From positions 62,001 to 126,000 of the forward strand of contig DASVZA010000044.1 in the NCBI GenBank assembly GCA_036391875.1: 64,000 nt of DNA. The letters run 5' to 3'. Source of the stretch: Parasulfuritortus sp036391875 (GTDB lineage: Bacteria > Pseudomonadota > Gammaproteobacteria > Burkholderiales > Thiobacillaceae). Below, piece by piece: positions 1 through 8,540 of this stretch (positions within the stretch are counted from its first letter, which is position 1; each line of letters begins with the position of its first letter). Under the pieces are notes generated by a model. It ran no database searches, was not told the DNA's origin, and saw only the letters and a program-made list of their open reading frames with translations. Made by a program: the position numbers and the translations under genes.

Positions 1-27
1 CCGTCAGGACCGCTGAGAAACCACGGC

Positions 28-56
28 ATTCTAGCAAATTCATCCTATCCGGTGAA
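28..56 (-). promoter_or_regulatory. Candidate promoter downstream of fabG (probably for acpP outside the window)
   Basis: On the minus strand, TTCACC (56-51) and TAGAAT (33-28) are 17 bases apart, which suits a sigma-70 promoter. It lies after the fabG stop and points out of the window. In related fab clusters the next gene is acpP, which often has its own strong promoter. The acpP gene itself is not in the window, so the target is inferred. No gene is visible in positions 1-73. Confidence 0.35.
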
Positions 57-73
57 TTAACCAAAAAGCCTTT

Positions 74-811
74 TCAATCCATGTACATACCGCCATTTAC
101 ATGCAATGTTGTGCCGGTGATGTAGCCGGCCTGCTCGGAGGACAGGAAAGCCACGGCCTGGGCGATGTCGTCGACACTGCCCAGACGGGCCAGCGGAATG
201 TATTGCAACAAGGCCTGGCGCTGCGCTTCAGGCAAGGCACGGGTCATGTCGGTATCGATGAAGCCGGGAGCGACGCAGTTCACCGTCACGCCTCGGCTGC
301 CGACTTCCTTGGCCAGCGATTTGGTGAAGCCCATCATGCCTGCCTTGGCGGCGGCATAGTTGGTCTGGCCGGGGTTGCCCATCGAGCCGACCACCGAAGC
401 GATGCTGACGATGCGACCGGCACGCGCCTTCATCATGGGCTTGATGGCGGCCTTGGACATGCGGAACACCGAGGTCAGGTTGGTCTGGATGACCACATCC
501 CAATCCTCGTCCTTCATGCGCATCAGCAAGGTGTCGCGGGTGATGCCGGCGTTGTTGACCAGTACGTCCAGTTTGCCCTGAGTCTTGACGATGTCGTCCA
601 CCAAAGCCTCGCAGGCCGCGGCATCGTTGACATCCAGCACCCTGCCCTCGCCCTTCAGGCCGGACCGAGTCAAGGCCTCGCCGATCGCCTTGGCGCCGGA
701 TTCGCTGGTTGCGGTGCCGACGACATAGGCACCACGCTTCGCCAGTTCGTGCAGAATGGCCTGGCCGATGCCACGGCTGGCGCCGGTGACCAATGCAATC
801 TTTCCTTCCAT
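74..811 (-). CDS. fabG: 3-oxoacyl-[acyl-carrier-protein] reductase FabG
   Basis: This cytoplasmic short-chain dehydrogenase performs the NADPH-dependent reduction of 3-oxoacyl-ACP in type II fatty acid elongation. The 245-residue product starts at the ATG at 811, behind AGAAGGAG. A longer open frame upstream runs into fabD and is not used. The cofactor motif TGASRGIG is at residues 9-16 and NNAG at 86-89. The catalytic set is Asn111, Ser139, Tyr152 and Lys156, and the C-terminal GTTLHVNGG is typical of FabG. It lies 14 bases after fabD, as the last gene of the plsX-fabH-fabD-fabG run seen here. Confidence 0.96.
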   Translation of the reverse strand: MEGKIALVTGASRGIGQAILHELAKRGAYVVGTATSESGAKAIGEALTRSGLKGEGRVLDVNDAAACEALVDDIVKTQGKLDVLVNNAGITRDTLLMRMKDEDWDVVIQTNLTSVFRMSKAAIKPMMKARAGRIVSIASVVGSMGNPGQTNYAAAKAGMMGFTKSLAKEVGSRGVTVNCVAPGFIDTDMTRALPEAQRQALLQYIPLARLGSVDDIAQAVAFLSSEQAGYITGTTLHVNGGMYMD

Positions 812-825
812 CGCTCCGCTCCTTC

Positions 826-1749
826 TTATTGTTCCAGCGCGGCCGCCAGTGCAGCCGCATCCGCCAACGCCAGCGTCGGCACGTTGTCCAGAATTCGTTT
901 GTTGAGGCCGGCCAGCACCTTGCCCGGTCCGCACTCGGCAATCCGGGTCACGCCCTGGGCGGCCATTGCCTGCATGGACTCGACCCAGCGCACCGGACTG
1001 TATAGCTGGCGAGCCAGCGCATCGCGGATGGCCGTCGGGTCGCTATGGGAGGCAACGTCGGCATTGTGTATCACCGGCACCCGCGGCGCCTTGACCTCGA
1101 TGGCATTGAGCGCGACCAGCAGTTTTTCGGCCGCCGGCTTCATCAACGCGCAATGGGAAGGGACCGACACCGGCAACGGCAGGGCCCGTTTGGCGCCCTT
1201 TTCCTTGGCCAGCGCACAGCCGCGATCGACTGCGGCCTTGTGGCCGGCGATCACCACTTGGCCGGGCGAATTGAAGTTCACGGCTTCCAGCACTTCGTCC
1301 TGAGCGGCCTCGGCGCACACTGCCCGCACCGTATCGTCATCCAGGCCCAGCAGGGCCGCCATGGCCCCCACGCCCTCGGGAACGGCCGACTGCATGGCTT
1401 CGGCCCGCAGTCGGACCAGTTTCAGGGCATCGGCGAAGCCGAGTGCGCCGGCACAGGCCAAAGCGGTGTACTCGCCCAGGCTATGGCCGGCCATCAGTGC
1501 CGGCTGAGCGCCGCCACGGGCCAGCCACAGACGGTAGACCGCCACGCCGGCAGCCAGCATCGCAGGCTGGGTATTGATCGTCTGATTGAGCGCTTCGGCC
1601 GGACCGTCGGCCACCAACGCAGCCAGATCGAAACCGAGCGCATCAGAGGCCTCGGCGAAGGTGTCGCGAATGACAGCTTCGTCGCCGTAGGCCGCCATCA
1701 TTCCGACAGATTGGGAACCTTGCCCAGGAAAAACAAAAGCATACGTCAT
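826..1749 (-). CDS. fabD: Malonyl-CoA:ACP transacylase FabD
   Basis: FabD transfers malonyl from coenzyme A to acyl carrier protein and so supplies the extender unit for fatty acid synthesis. The 307-residue length is normal. GQGSQ is at residues 9-13, the nucleophile Ser90 sits in GHSLGEY (88-94), and His199 in VPSHC is the expected catalytic partner. The ATG at 1749 is 17 bases after the fabH stop, with only a weak ribosome site, so translation may be coupled to fabH. Confidence 0.96.
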   Translation of the reverse strand: MTYAFVFPGQGSQSVGMMAAYGDEAVIRDTFAEASDALGFDLAALVADGPAEALNQTINTQPAMLAAGVAVYRLWLARGGAQPALMAGHSLGEYTALACAGALGFADALKLVRLRAEAMQSAVPEGVGAMAALLGLDDDTVRAVCAEAAQDEVLEAVNFNSPGQVVIAGHKAAVDRGCALAKEKGAKRALPLPVSVPSHCALMKPAAEKLLVALNAIEVKAPRVPVIHNADVASHSDPTAIRDALARQLYSPVRWVESMQAMAAQGVTRIAECGPGKVLAGLNKRILDNVPTLALADAAALAAALEQ

Positions 1750-1766
1750 ATTTTAAAACTCGATCA

Positions 1767-2744
1767 TTAAAAACGAAGCAGCACGGAGCCCCAGGTGAAT
1801 CCGCCGCCGAAGGCTTCCATCAAAACCATTTCGCCCGCTTTTATCCGCCCATCACGCACAGCGGTATCGAATGCCAGCGGTATCGAGGCAGCCGAGGTGT
1901 TGCCATGCCGGTCGACCGTCACCACCACGTTTTCCATGCCCATGCCCAGCTTCTTGGCGGTAGCCTGGATGATGCGGATATTGGCCTGATGCGGCACTAG
2001 CCAATTGATATCGGTTTTGGCCAAGCCGTTCGCCTCGAGGGTTTCGTCGACAATGGCATCGAGCGTCTTCACGGCCATCTTGAACACGGCGTTGCCCGAC
2101 ATGCGCATGTAGCACTCGCCCTCTTTTTTCAGCGAAACGCCGCCATCCACGAACAGCAAATCCTGGTAGCGGCCGTCGGCATGGATATGGGTGGAAATGA
2201 TGCCCGGCTCCGTATCGGCCTTGAGCACCACCGCGCCGGCCCCGTCACCCCACAGGATGCAGTTGGAACGGTCGGACCAGTCGGTGATCCTGGACAGAGT
2301 TTCGGCACCGACGACCAGGGCATGCCTGATCTGGCCCGACTTGATGAACTGATTGGCGACGGTCATCGCGTAGACGAAACCGCTGCAGACCGCCTGCACG
2401 TCGAAGGCCGGACAGCCGTTTTCGATGCCCAGCTTGGCCTGCAGGGCGCAGGCGGTACTCGGGAAGATGCGGTCCGGGGTCGTGGTGGCAACGACGATCA
2501 GGCCGATTTCCGACACTTCGATGCCGGCGGCCTCGATGGCCTTCTCCGCCGCCTTCAGGGCAAGATCGCTGGTCAGCTCGCCTTCACCGGCGATGTGACG
2601 CTCACGGATGCCGGTCCGTTCGACGATCCAGGCATCGTTGGTCTCGACCAGTTTTTCGAGATCGACATTGCTCAGCAGCTTGGCCGGCAGATAGCTGCCC
2701 GTACCGATAATTCGCGAATACAGCGTTTGAGAGGCATTGCTCAC
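1767..2744 (-). CDS. fabH: 3-oxoacyl-ACP synthase III FabH
   Basis: FabH condenses acetyl-CoA with malonyl-ACP and starts fatty acid chains. The GTG start at 2744 overlaps the plsX stop as GTGA and gives 325 residues, close to the usual 317-330. An upstream extension of the frame lies inside plsX and is rejected. The catalytic triad is visible as Cys120 in the AVCSGF context, His252 in PHQANIRI and Asn282 in HGNTSAAS. The glycine-rich C-terminus (EAFGGGFTWG) is also typical. The overlap implies translational coupling with plsX, which links phospholipid and fatty acid initiation. Confidence 0.95.
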   Translation of the reverse strand: MSNASQTLYSRIIGTGSYLPAKLLSNVDLEKLVETNDAWIVERTGIRERHIAGEGELTSDLALKAAEKAIEAAGIEVSEIGLIVVATTTPDRIFPSTACALQAKLGIENGCPAFDVQAVCSGFVYAMTVANQFIKSGQIRHALVVGAETLSRITDWSDRSNCILWGDGAGAVVLKADTEPGIISTHIHADGRYQDLLFVDGGVSLKKEGECYMRMSGNAVFKMAVKTLDAIVDETLEANGLAKTDINWLVPHQANIRIIQATAKKLGMGMENVVVTVDRHGNTSAASIPLAFDTAVRDGRIKAGEMVLMEAFGGGFTWGSVLLRF

Positions 2745-3781
2745 GCCGCGATCCCTTCTTTTTTCGTATGGGTGGCATTGTAGGCGCTGACCTGGTCTGC
2801 AATCCGGCGCAACAGACCGCCACGCACCTCCTCCACGGCCTGCTGGATGGCGTGCTTGTAGGCGAACACGTCGGCCGAGCCGTGGCTCTTGATGATGATC
2901 CCGTTCAGGCCTAGCAGGCTGGCGCCATTGTAGGCCCGTGGATCCATGTCGCCCTTGAATGCCTTGAGCACCGGCAGCGCGATCAGACCGGCGACACGGG
3001 TAAACAGATTGCGCTTGAAATGGCGTCGCAGTTGTTGCGTGATCATCTTGGCCAGACCTTCGATGGTCTTGAGCGCTACGTTGCCGACGAAGCCGTCGCA
3101 AACGACCACGTCGACGGTTCCTTTGAATATGTCGTCGCCTTCGATATTGCCGTAGAAGTTCAGACCGCTGGTGGCAAGGAGCTCACCGGCCTGCTTGACG
3201 ACATCGTTGCCCTTGATCGCCTCTTCGCCGATGTTCAACAAACCGACGCTGGGCGACTCGGTGTGCTTGGTGACTGCAGCCAGGGCCGCCCCCATGATCC
3301 CGAACTGCAGCAGGTGCTCGGGCGTGCAATCGACGTTGGCGCCCAGATCGAGCACATAGCTCATGCCTTTCTGGTTCGGAATTGCGGTAGCAATCGCTGG
3401 ACGGTCGATACCGGGCAAGGTCTTCAGCACGAAGCGAGACACCGCCATGAGCGCACCGGTATTGCCGGCCGAAACTCCGGCGTCGGCCTCACCCCGCTTG
3501 ACCAGATCAGCCATCACGCGCATGGATGAGTCTTTCTTGTTGCGCATGGCAAGCGCGGGCGAATCGTCCATGGTGATCACTTCAGTGGCGTTATGAATGC
3601 GTAGCCGCGGGCTGACCTGAGCCTTGCGCACCTTCAATTCCGAGGCAAGCGCATCCTCAAGACCTACAAGAATGATGTTGACGCCCTCTTCCATCGCCAA
3701 GATTTCGAGGGCCGCCTGGACAGTGACATGGGGGCCGTGATCGCCCCCCATGGCATCGATGGCGATATTGATTTCGCGCAT
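2741..3781 (-). CDS. plsX: Phosphate acyltransferase PlsX
   Basis: PlsX converts acyl-ACP to acyl-phosphate, the acyl donor for PlsY in phosphatidic acid synthesis, and acts at the inner face of the membrane. The start is placed at the ATG at 3781 (MREINIAIDAMGGDHGP), giving 346 residues. An in-frame ATG at 3796 would add five residues but lies inside an inverted repeat. The N-terminal DAMGGDHGP motif is diagnostic. Neither start has a good Shine-Dalgarno sequence, and a strong hairpin lies just upstream (3789-3810). The gene sits between rpmF and fabH as in many proteobacteria. Confidence 0.93.
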   Translation of the reverse strand: MREINIAIDAMGGDHGPHVTVQAALEILAMEEGVNIILVGLEDALASELKVRKAQVSPRLRIHNATEVITMDDSPALAMRNKKDSSMRVMADLVKRGEADAGVSAGNTGALMAVSRFVLKTLPGIDRPAIATAIPNQKGMSYVLDLGANVDCTPEHLLQFGIMGAALAAVTKHTESPSVGLLNIGEEAIKGNDVVKQAGELLATSGLNFYGNIEGDDIFKGTVDVVVCDGFVGNVALKTIEGLAKMITQQLRRHFKRNLFTRVAGLIALPVLKAFKGDMDPRAYNGASLLGLNGIIIKSHGSADVFAYKHAIQQAVEEVRGGLLRRIADQVSAYNATHTKKEGIAA

Positions 3782-3788
3782 AGTCGCT

Positions 3789-3810
3789 ATGCCCATTCAG
3801 GAATGGGCAT
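3789..3810. repeat. Perfect 10-bp inverted repeat between rpmF and plsX
   Basis: The arms ATGCCCATTC and GAATGGGCAT are exactly complementary around a two-base centre. On the plsX mRNA this would fold into a hairpin ending 7 bases before the plsX ATG. It would bury the only purine-rich sequence available as a ribosome site. It could equally be a DNA operator, because its symmetry resembles that of a dimeric repressor site. No T-run follows, so it is not a standard terminator. Confidence 0.7.
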
Positions 3811-3827
3811 GGCTGCGTGACGATGGA

Positions 3828-4013
3828 TCAGGAATTGTCAGCCTTGGTGTTGACCACTTTGCGGCCCCGGTAGTAGCCGTTCGGGCTGATGTGGTGACGC
3901 AGGTGCATCTCGCCGGTCGTGGGCTCCACGGCGGTCGGCGGGTTGGTCAGGAAGTCGTGGGCACGGTGCATGCCGCGCTTGGACGGGGATTTTTTGTTTT
4001 GTTGAACAGCCAT
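3828..4013 (-). CDS. rpmF: 50S ribosomal protein L32
   Basis: L32 is a small protein of the large ribosomal subunit. The 61-residue product is basic and has the family start MAVQQNKKSPSKRGMHRAHD. It has no cysteine, so it is the zinc-free form. AAGGAG stands seven bases before the ATG. It lies between yceD and plsX, a conserved order that ties ribosome and lipid synthesis genes together. Confidence 0.96.
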   Translation of the reverse strand: MAVQQNKKSPSKRGMHRAHDFLTNPPTAVEPTTGEMHLRHHISPNGYYRGRKVVNTKADNS

Positions 4014-4034
4014 GTTGTAACTCCTTGCAGTAAC

Positions 4035-4475
4035 CTAAGCATCAACTCTGCCGCATGCGTCTCCCGGATGGCGGGGCGCCACAGGCAGGCTGAGTAAAAT
4101 TTCGTCTTCCACCAACGTCAAGACATCCAATTCCGGGTCTGCCACCAAGGCATCCAGCATCGGATCGTCCTGTTCCCAGCGCGCCAACTCCGCTTCGTCG
4201 CGAGCCAGCGGCATGATCTGCTCAATCCGTAGATCATGCCGATACGGCTCCAGACAATACTGACAGCGCAGCATCACGCAGGCTTCCACCTCCAGACGCA
4301 GCACCGGGCGCCCCGACTCCACTCCACCCCGGAGCCGGTACTTCACGCTTCCCACATCCGAAACCAAGCTACCACTCAACCGATCGAAATCAGCAAGCAG
4401 TGCTTCGCCGGAGAGACTCTCGCCAGCGCGTGCGAAACGCATGGAATCCAACGTCGGCCGTGCAGACATAAGCAT
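4035..4475 (-). CDS. yceD: YceD/DUF177 family protein (23S rRNA accumulation)
   Basis: YceD proteins are small acidic cytoplasmic proteins encoded before rpmF and linked to 23S rRNA accumulation. The family signature CxxC is present as CQYC in the middle, and the C-terminal part has the typical LVEDEILLSLPVAPRH. I place the start at the ATG at 4475 (MLMSARPTLDSMRFARAG), where AAGGA lies nine bases upstream. A second ATG at 4469 is equally plausible. Extension to a GTG at 4550 is open but lacks family-like sequence. The product is about 146 residues and the gene is 21 bases before rpmF. Confidence 0.85.
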   Translation of the reverse strand: MLMSARPTLDSMRFARAGESLSGEALLADFDRLSGSLVSDVGSVKYRLRGGVESGRPVLRLEVEACVMLRCQYCLEPYRHDLRIEQIMPLARDEAELARWEQDDPMLDALVADPELDVLTLVEDEILLSLPVAPRHPGDACGRVDA

Positions 4476-4478
4476 TGG

Positions 4479-4507
4479 ATGATATCCTTGCCAGGCTTTC
4501 ATGTCAA
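4479..4507 (-). promoter_or_regulatory. Candidate sigma-70 promoter for yceD-rpmF-plsX-fab
   Basis: On the minus strand TTGACA (4507-4502) and TATCAT (4484-4479) are 17 bases apart, 11 of 12 consensus positions. Transcription would begin near 4472, almost on the yceD start codons. The yceD message would then be nearly leaderless unless a start further inside is used. Confidence 0.5.
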
Positions 4508-4593
4508 AAACAGAAACCCGTCCGAATCGCTTGCCATGACGCAAGGCCACGGCGACAACGGCGCGTTCTCCGGATAGACTATAGATATTGCGC

Positions 4594-4614
4594 TGACCGC
4601 CATAAATGGCGTCA
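4594..4614. repeat. Imperfect inverted repeat between yceD and pycA
   Basis: TGAC-C-GCCAT and ATGGC-GTCA pair over nine bases with one bulged C and a two-base centre. The element sits 33 bases before the pycA start in the divergent intergenic region (4476-4647). It may be an operator or a leader hairpin for pycA. I see no convincing plus-strand promoter with consensus boxes around it. Confidence 0.4.
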
Positions 4615-4647
4615 ATGATGTAAGCCGCTCAAACTTTAACTGTTGCC

Positions 4648-6066
4648 ATGATCAAAAAGATACTCATTGCGAACCGCGGGGAAATTGCGGTCCGGATCAT
4701 TCGCGCCTGCCGCGAGCTGGGCATACGCTCGGTCGCCATCTATACCGATGCCGATCGTCATGCCCTGCACGTCAAGAAGGCTGACGAGTCTTACAACATC
4801 GGCTCGGATCCGGTCGTCGGCTATCTGAATGCCCACAATATCGTCAATCTGGCCGTCGCCTCAGGCTGCGACGCCCTGCACCCCGGCTACGGCTTCCTGT
4901 CTGAAAACCCGGTGCTGGCCGAAATCTGCGGCCGCAGGGGCATCAAATTCATCGGCCCGTCGCCTCAGGTCATCCGCCAGATGGGCGACAAGATCCAGGC
5001 CCGGCTGGCCATGATCAAGGCCGGCATCCCGGTCGTTCCGGGCTCGGACCACAACCTGGAAAACGTCGAGGAGGCCCGCACCCTGGCCGGCAAGATCGGT
5101 TACCCAGTCATGCTCAAGGCCACCAACGGCGGCGGCGGTCGCGGCATCCGGCGCTGCGATTCCGAAGAGGATCTGCTGAAGAACTACGAGCGGGTGGTCT
5201 CCGAAGCCAGCAAGGCGTTCGGCAAACCCGAGGTATTCATCGAGAAGTGCGTGGTCAACCCCAAGCACATCGAAGTCCAGGTCATCGGCGACAGCCACGG
5301 CAACTGCATCCATCTGTACGAGCGCGACTGTTCCATCCAGCGCCGCAACCAGAAGCTGATCGAGATCGCGCCTTCGCCGCAGTTGTCCGAGGCCCAGCGC
5401 GAATATATCGGCAAGCTGGCCGTGCGCGCCGCCAAGGCGGTCGGCTATGTCAATGCCGGCACGGTGGAGTTTCTGCTCGACCAGGACAACCAGTTCTATT
5501 TCATGGAGATGAACACCCGTCTTCAGGTGGAACACTGCATCACCGAAAACATCACCGGCATCGACATCGTCCAGGAGCAGATCCGGATCGCCGACGGCAA
5601 GCCGCTGCAATACAAGCAGGACGAAATCCATCACCGCGGCTTCGCCATGGAGTTCCGGATCAATGCCGAGGATCCGAAGAACGGCTTCCTGCCCAGCTTC
5701 GGCCAGATCACCCGCTACTACGCCCCGGGCGGCCCAGGCGTCCGGATCGACGCGGCCATGTATTCCGGCTACGTCATCCCGCCCTATTACGATTCCATGT
5801 GTGCCAAGCTGATCGTCTGGGCGCTGGACTGGCAGAGCGTCATCGAGCGCGGCAAACGCGCCCTGGATGACATGGTGGTCTATGGCGTGAAGACCACCAT
5901 CCCCTATTACAAGGAGATCCTGGGCAACGACGAATTCCGTTCCGGCAAGTTCAACACCGGTTTCGTCGAGGCTCACCCGGAACTCATCAATTACCACGTA
6001 CGCCGTCCACCCGAACTCACCGCGGTGGCGATTTCGGCGGCCCTGGCCGCCCATCTCGGCATGTAA
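4648..6066 (+). CDS. pycA: Pyruvate carboxylase subunit A (biotin carboxylase)
   Basis: This subunit uses ATP and bicarbonate to carboxylate biotin. The 472-residue protein has the biotin-carboxylase N-domain (ANRGEIAVRIIRACRELGI), the ATP-grasp glycine loop GGGGRG at 161-166 and MNTRLQVEH at 288-296. It is followed after 18 bases by a carboxyltransferase-biotin carrier subunit rather than by accB, and no oadB or oadG sodium-pump genes are present. This points to two-subunit pyruvate carboxylase. Acetyl-CoA carboxylase AccC is the main alternative. No clear Shine-Dalgarno sequence precedes the ATG. Confidence 0.85.
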   Translation: MIKKILIANRGEIAVRIIRACRELGIRSVAIYTDADRHALHVKKADESYNIGSDPVVGYLNAHNIVNLAVASGCDALHPGYGFLSENPVLAEICGRRGIKFIGPSPQVIRQMGDKIQARLAMIKAGIPVVPGSDHNLENVEEARTLAGKIGYPVMLKATNGGGGRGIRRCDSEEDLLKNYERVVSEASKAFGKPEVFIEKCVVNPKHIEVQVIGDSHGNCIHLYERDCSIQRRNQKLIEIAPSPQLSEAQREYIGKLAVRAAKAVGYVNAGTVEFLLDQDNQFYFMEMNTRLQVEHCITENITGIDIVQEQIRIADGKPLQYKQDEIHHRGFAMEFRINAEDPKNGFLPSFGQITRYYAPGGPGVRIDAAMYSGYVIPPYYDSMCAKLIVWALDWQSVIERGKRALDDMVVYGVKTTIPYYKEILGNDEFRSGKFNTGFVEAHPELINYHVRRPPELTAVAISAALAAHLGM

Positions 6067-6084
6067 CCCCAGGAAACAAAAACA

Positions 6085-7947
6085 ATGGCAAAAGTTCAAG
6101 TCACCGATCTCGTCCTGCGCGACGGCCACCAATCCCTCATCGCCACCCGCATGCGGACCGACGACATGCTGCCGATCTGCGGCAAGCTCGATCAGGTCGG
6201 CTTCTGGTCGCTGGAGGCATGGGGCGGCGCGACCTTCGATTCCTGCGTCCGTTTCCTCAAGGAAGACCCTTGGGAACGCCTGAAGAAGCTGCGCAAGGCG
6301 CTGCCCAACACCCGCATCCAGATGCTGCTGCGCGGCCAGAACCTGCTCGGCTACCGCCATTACGCCGACGACGTGGTCCGCGCCTTCGTGCAGAAGGCCG
6401 CCGACAACGGCGTCGACGTGTTCCGGGTGTTCGATGCCATGAACGACATCCGCAACATGCGGGTCGCCATCGAAGCTGTGAAGAAATCCGGCAAGCACGC
6501 CCAGGGCGCCATCTGCTACACGGTCAGCCCGGTGCACGACATCCCCTATTTCGTCGAGATGGCCAAGCAGCTGACCGAGATGGGCGTCGACTCGATCGCC
6601 ATCAAGGACATGGCCGGCCTGCTCACCCCCTACACCGCCTATGACCTGGTCAAGGCGATCAAGGGCGTCACCAGCCTGCCGGTCAATACCCACAGCCACG
6701 CCACCGCGGGCCTGTCGACCATGGTCCACATGAAGGCGGTAGAAGCCGGCGTCGACATCATCGACGGCTGCAACTCGGCCTTCTCCGAGGGTGCCAGCCA
6801 CGCCACCACGGAAAGCATGGTCGCCGCCCTGCAGGGCACCGAGTACGACACCGGCCTGAGCCTGCCGCTGCTCCAGGAGATCGCCGCCTACTTCCGCGAG
6901 GTGCGCAAGAAGTACTGGCAGTTCGAGATGGATTCCCACCTGGTCGACACCCGCATCCTGACCTCCCAGGTTCCCGGCGGTATGATCTCCAACCTGGCCA
7001 ACCAATTGAAGGAACAGGGCGCCCTGAACCGCATGGACGACGTCATGCTGGAAATCCCGCGCGTCCGCGAAGACCTCGGCTTCCCGCCGCTGGTCACGCC
7101 CACCTCCCAGATCGTCGGCACCCAGGCCGTGCTCAACGTGCTGACCGGCGGCCGTTACAAGTCGGTCACCAACGAGGTCAAGAACTACCTGCTCGGCCGC
7201 TACGGCCAAGCCCCCGGCGCCGTCAACGAGGAAGTGCGCAAGATGGCCGTCGGCAACCAGGAGGTCATCACCTGCCGGCCGGCCGACCTGATCAGCGACG
7301 AACTCGACAAGCTGCGCGCCGAAATCGAAGGCTTGGCCAAGGCCGACGAAGACGTGCTGACCTACGCCATGTTCCCCGATCTCGGCCGTACCTTCCTGCA
7401 GGAACGCGCCGCCGGCAGCCTGTCGCCGGAGCCCCTGCTGCCGCCAGAGGCCAGGGAAGCCGCCGCCTGCCCGGCGATCTACGCGCCGAATGAATTCAAG
7501 GTCACCCTGCACGGCGAGACCTACCACATCCGCATCACCGGCACGGGCCACGGCGGCGAAACCGAACGGCCGTTCTACGTCCACGTCGACGGCGTTTCCG
7601 AGGAAGTGCTGGTCGAAACCCTGGACGAAATCGAGGTCGTGGCCGGGGCCGCTCCCGCGACCGGCCGCAAGGCCGGCAAGGGCAGCGGCGATTCCGGCGG
7701 CGCCAAGGCCCGGCCCAAGCCCAGCCATGCCGGCCACGTCACCACCGCCATGCCCGGCACCATCGTCGACGTCAAGGTCAAGGCCGGCGACAAGGTCAAG
7801 GCCGGTGACGGCGTGCTGATCATCGAAGCCATGAAAATGGAGAACGAGATCCAGGCCGCCGTGTCCGGTACCGTGGTTTCGGTCTTCGTCGCCAAGGGCG
7901 ACGCCGTCACCCCGGACCAGGTCCTGGTGGAAATCCAGCCGGAATGA
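6085..7947 (+). CDS. pycB: Pyruvate carboxylase subunit B (carboxyltransferase plus biotin carrier)
   Basis: The 620-residue protein transfers the carboxyl group from biotin to pyruvate, making oxaloacetate. The N-terminal carboxyltransferase barrel starts with LVLRDGHQSLIATRMRTDD and contains RVFDAMND. A conserved carboxylase domain follows, then a proline/alanine-rich linker near 530-550, and a C-terminal biotinyl domain with Lys584 in EAMKMEN. Oxaloacetate decarboxylase alpha subunits share this architecture, but the neighbouring biotin carboxylase and lack of membrane subunits favour pyruvate carboxylase. AGGAAA lies before the start. The stop overlaps the next gene as ATGA. Confidence 0.87.
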   Translation: MAKVQVTDLVLRDGHQSLIATRMRTDDMLPICGKLDQVGFWSLEAWGGATFDSCVRFLKEDPWERLKKLRKALPNTRIQMLLRGQNLLGYRHYADDVVRAFVQKAADNGVDVFRVFDAMNDIRNMRVAIEAVKKSGKHAQGAICYTVSPVHDIPYFVEMAKQLTEMGVDSIAIKDMAGLLTPYTAYDLVKAIKGVTSLPVNTHSHATAGLSTMVHMKAVEAGVDIIDGCNSAFSEGASHATTESMVAALQGTEYDTGLSLPLLQEIAAYFREVRKKYWQFEMDSHLVDTRILTSQVPGGMISNLANQLKEQGALNRMDDVMLEIPRVREDLGFPPLVTPTSQIVGTQAVLNVLTGGRYKSVTNEVKNYLLGRYGQAPGAVNEEVRKMAVGNQEVITCRPADLISDELDKLRAEIEGLAKADEDVLTYAMFPDLGRTFLQERAAGSLSPEPLLPPEAREAAACPAIYAPNEFKVTLHGETYHIRITGTGHGGETERPFYVHVDGVSEEVLVETLDEIEVVAGAAPATGRKAGKGSGDSGGAKARPKPSHAGHVTTAMPGTIVDVKVKAGDKVKAGDGVLIIEAMKMENEIQAAVSGTVVSVFVAKGDAVTPDQVLVEIQPE

Positions 7948-8540
7948 GGCTGGTCCTCGCCTCCACCTCGCCCTATCGGCGCGAGTTGCTGTCCCGGCTC
8001 GGCGTGCCGTTCGAGATCGCCGCGCCGGACATCGACGAAACGCCGCTGGCCGGGGAATCGCCGGACGATACGGCCCAGCGCCTGTCTGTGCTGAAGGCGC
8101 AGGCTGTGGCTGAGCAATTCCCCGACGCACTGATCATCGGCTCCGACCAGGTCGCCCTGCTCGAAGGCCGACAACTGGGCAAGCCCGGCACGCACGAAAA
8201 GGCGGCCGCGCAGCTGCGCGCCATGCGCGGCAAGACGCTGGAATTCCACACCGCCCTGACCTTGCTCAACGCCGCAACCGGCCGCACCCAGACCGCCAAC
8301 GTGCCTGTGCGGCTGGTCATGCGCGACTACAGCGACGCCCAGATCGAGGCCTACCTGCGCAAGGACCAGCCCTACAACTGCTGCGGCAGCGCCCGCAGCG
8401 AGTCGCTGGGCATCGCCCTGATCGCCCGCTACGAGACGGAAGATCCCAACGCCTTGGTCGGCCTACCCCTGATCAAGCTGACCGAGATGCTGGCCAACGA
8501 AGGCCTGGATGTGCTGACTTGGCAGGCACCCTCTACCTGA
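7944..8540 (+). CDS. Maf-family nucleotide pyrophosphatase, YceF type
   Basis: Maf proteins hydrolyse non-canonical nucleoside triphosphates. The YceF branch prefers 7-methyl-GTP. The N-terminal LVLASTSPYRRELL is the family signature, IIGSDQVA is the conserved metal/nucleotide motif, and the C-terminal half (YNCCGSARSESLG) matches the YceF branch rather than the dTTP pyrophosphatase branch. The length of 198 residues is normal. It overlaps pycB by four bases. In many relatives it sits next to yceD-rpmF, whereas here it is 3.5 kb away on the other strand. Confidence 0.85.
   Translation: MRLVLASTSPYRRELLSRLGVPFEIAAPDIDETPLAGESPDDTAQRLSVLKAQAVAEQFPDALIIGSDQVALLEGRQLGKPGTHEKAAAQLRAMRGKTLEFHTALTLLNAATGRTQTANVPVRLVMRDYSDAQIEAYLRKDQPYNCCGSARSESLGIALIARYETEDPNALVGLPLIKLTEMLANEGLDVLTWQAPST

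Noticed and set aside
4861..8130. A 1089-codon open frame on the minus strand opposite pycA and pycB
   Set aside because: It is antisense to two clear enzymes, has His/Asp/Leu/Val-rich low-complexity translation, and results from GC-rich third positions.
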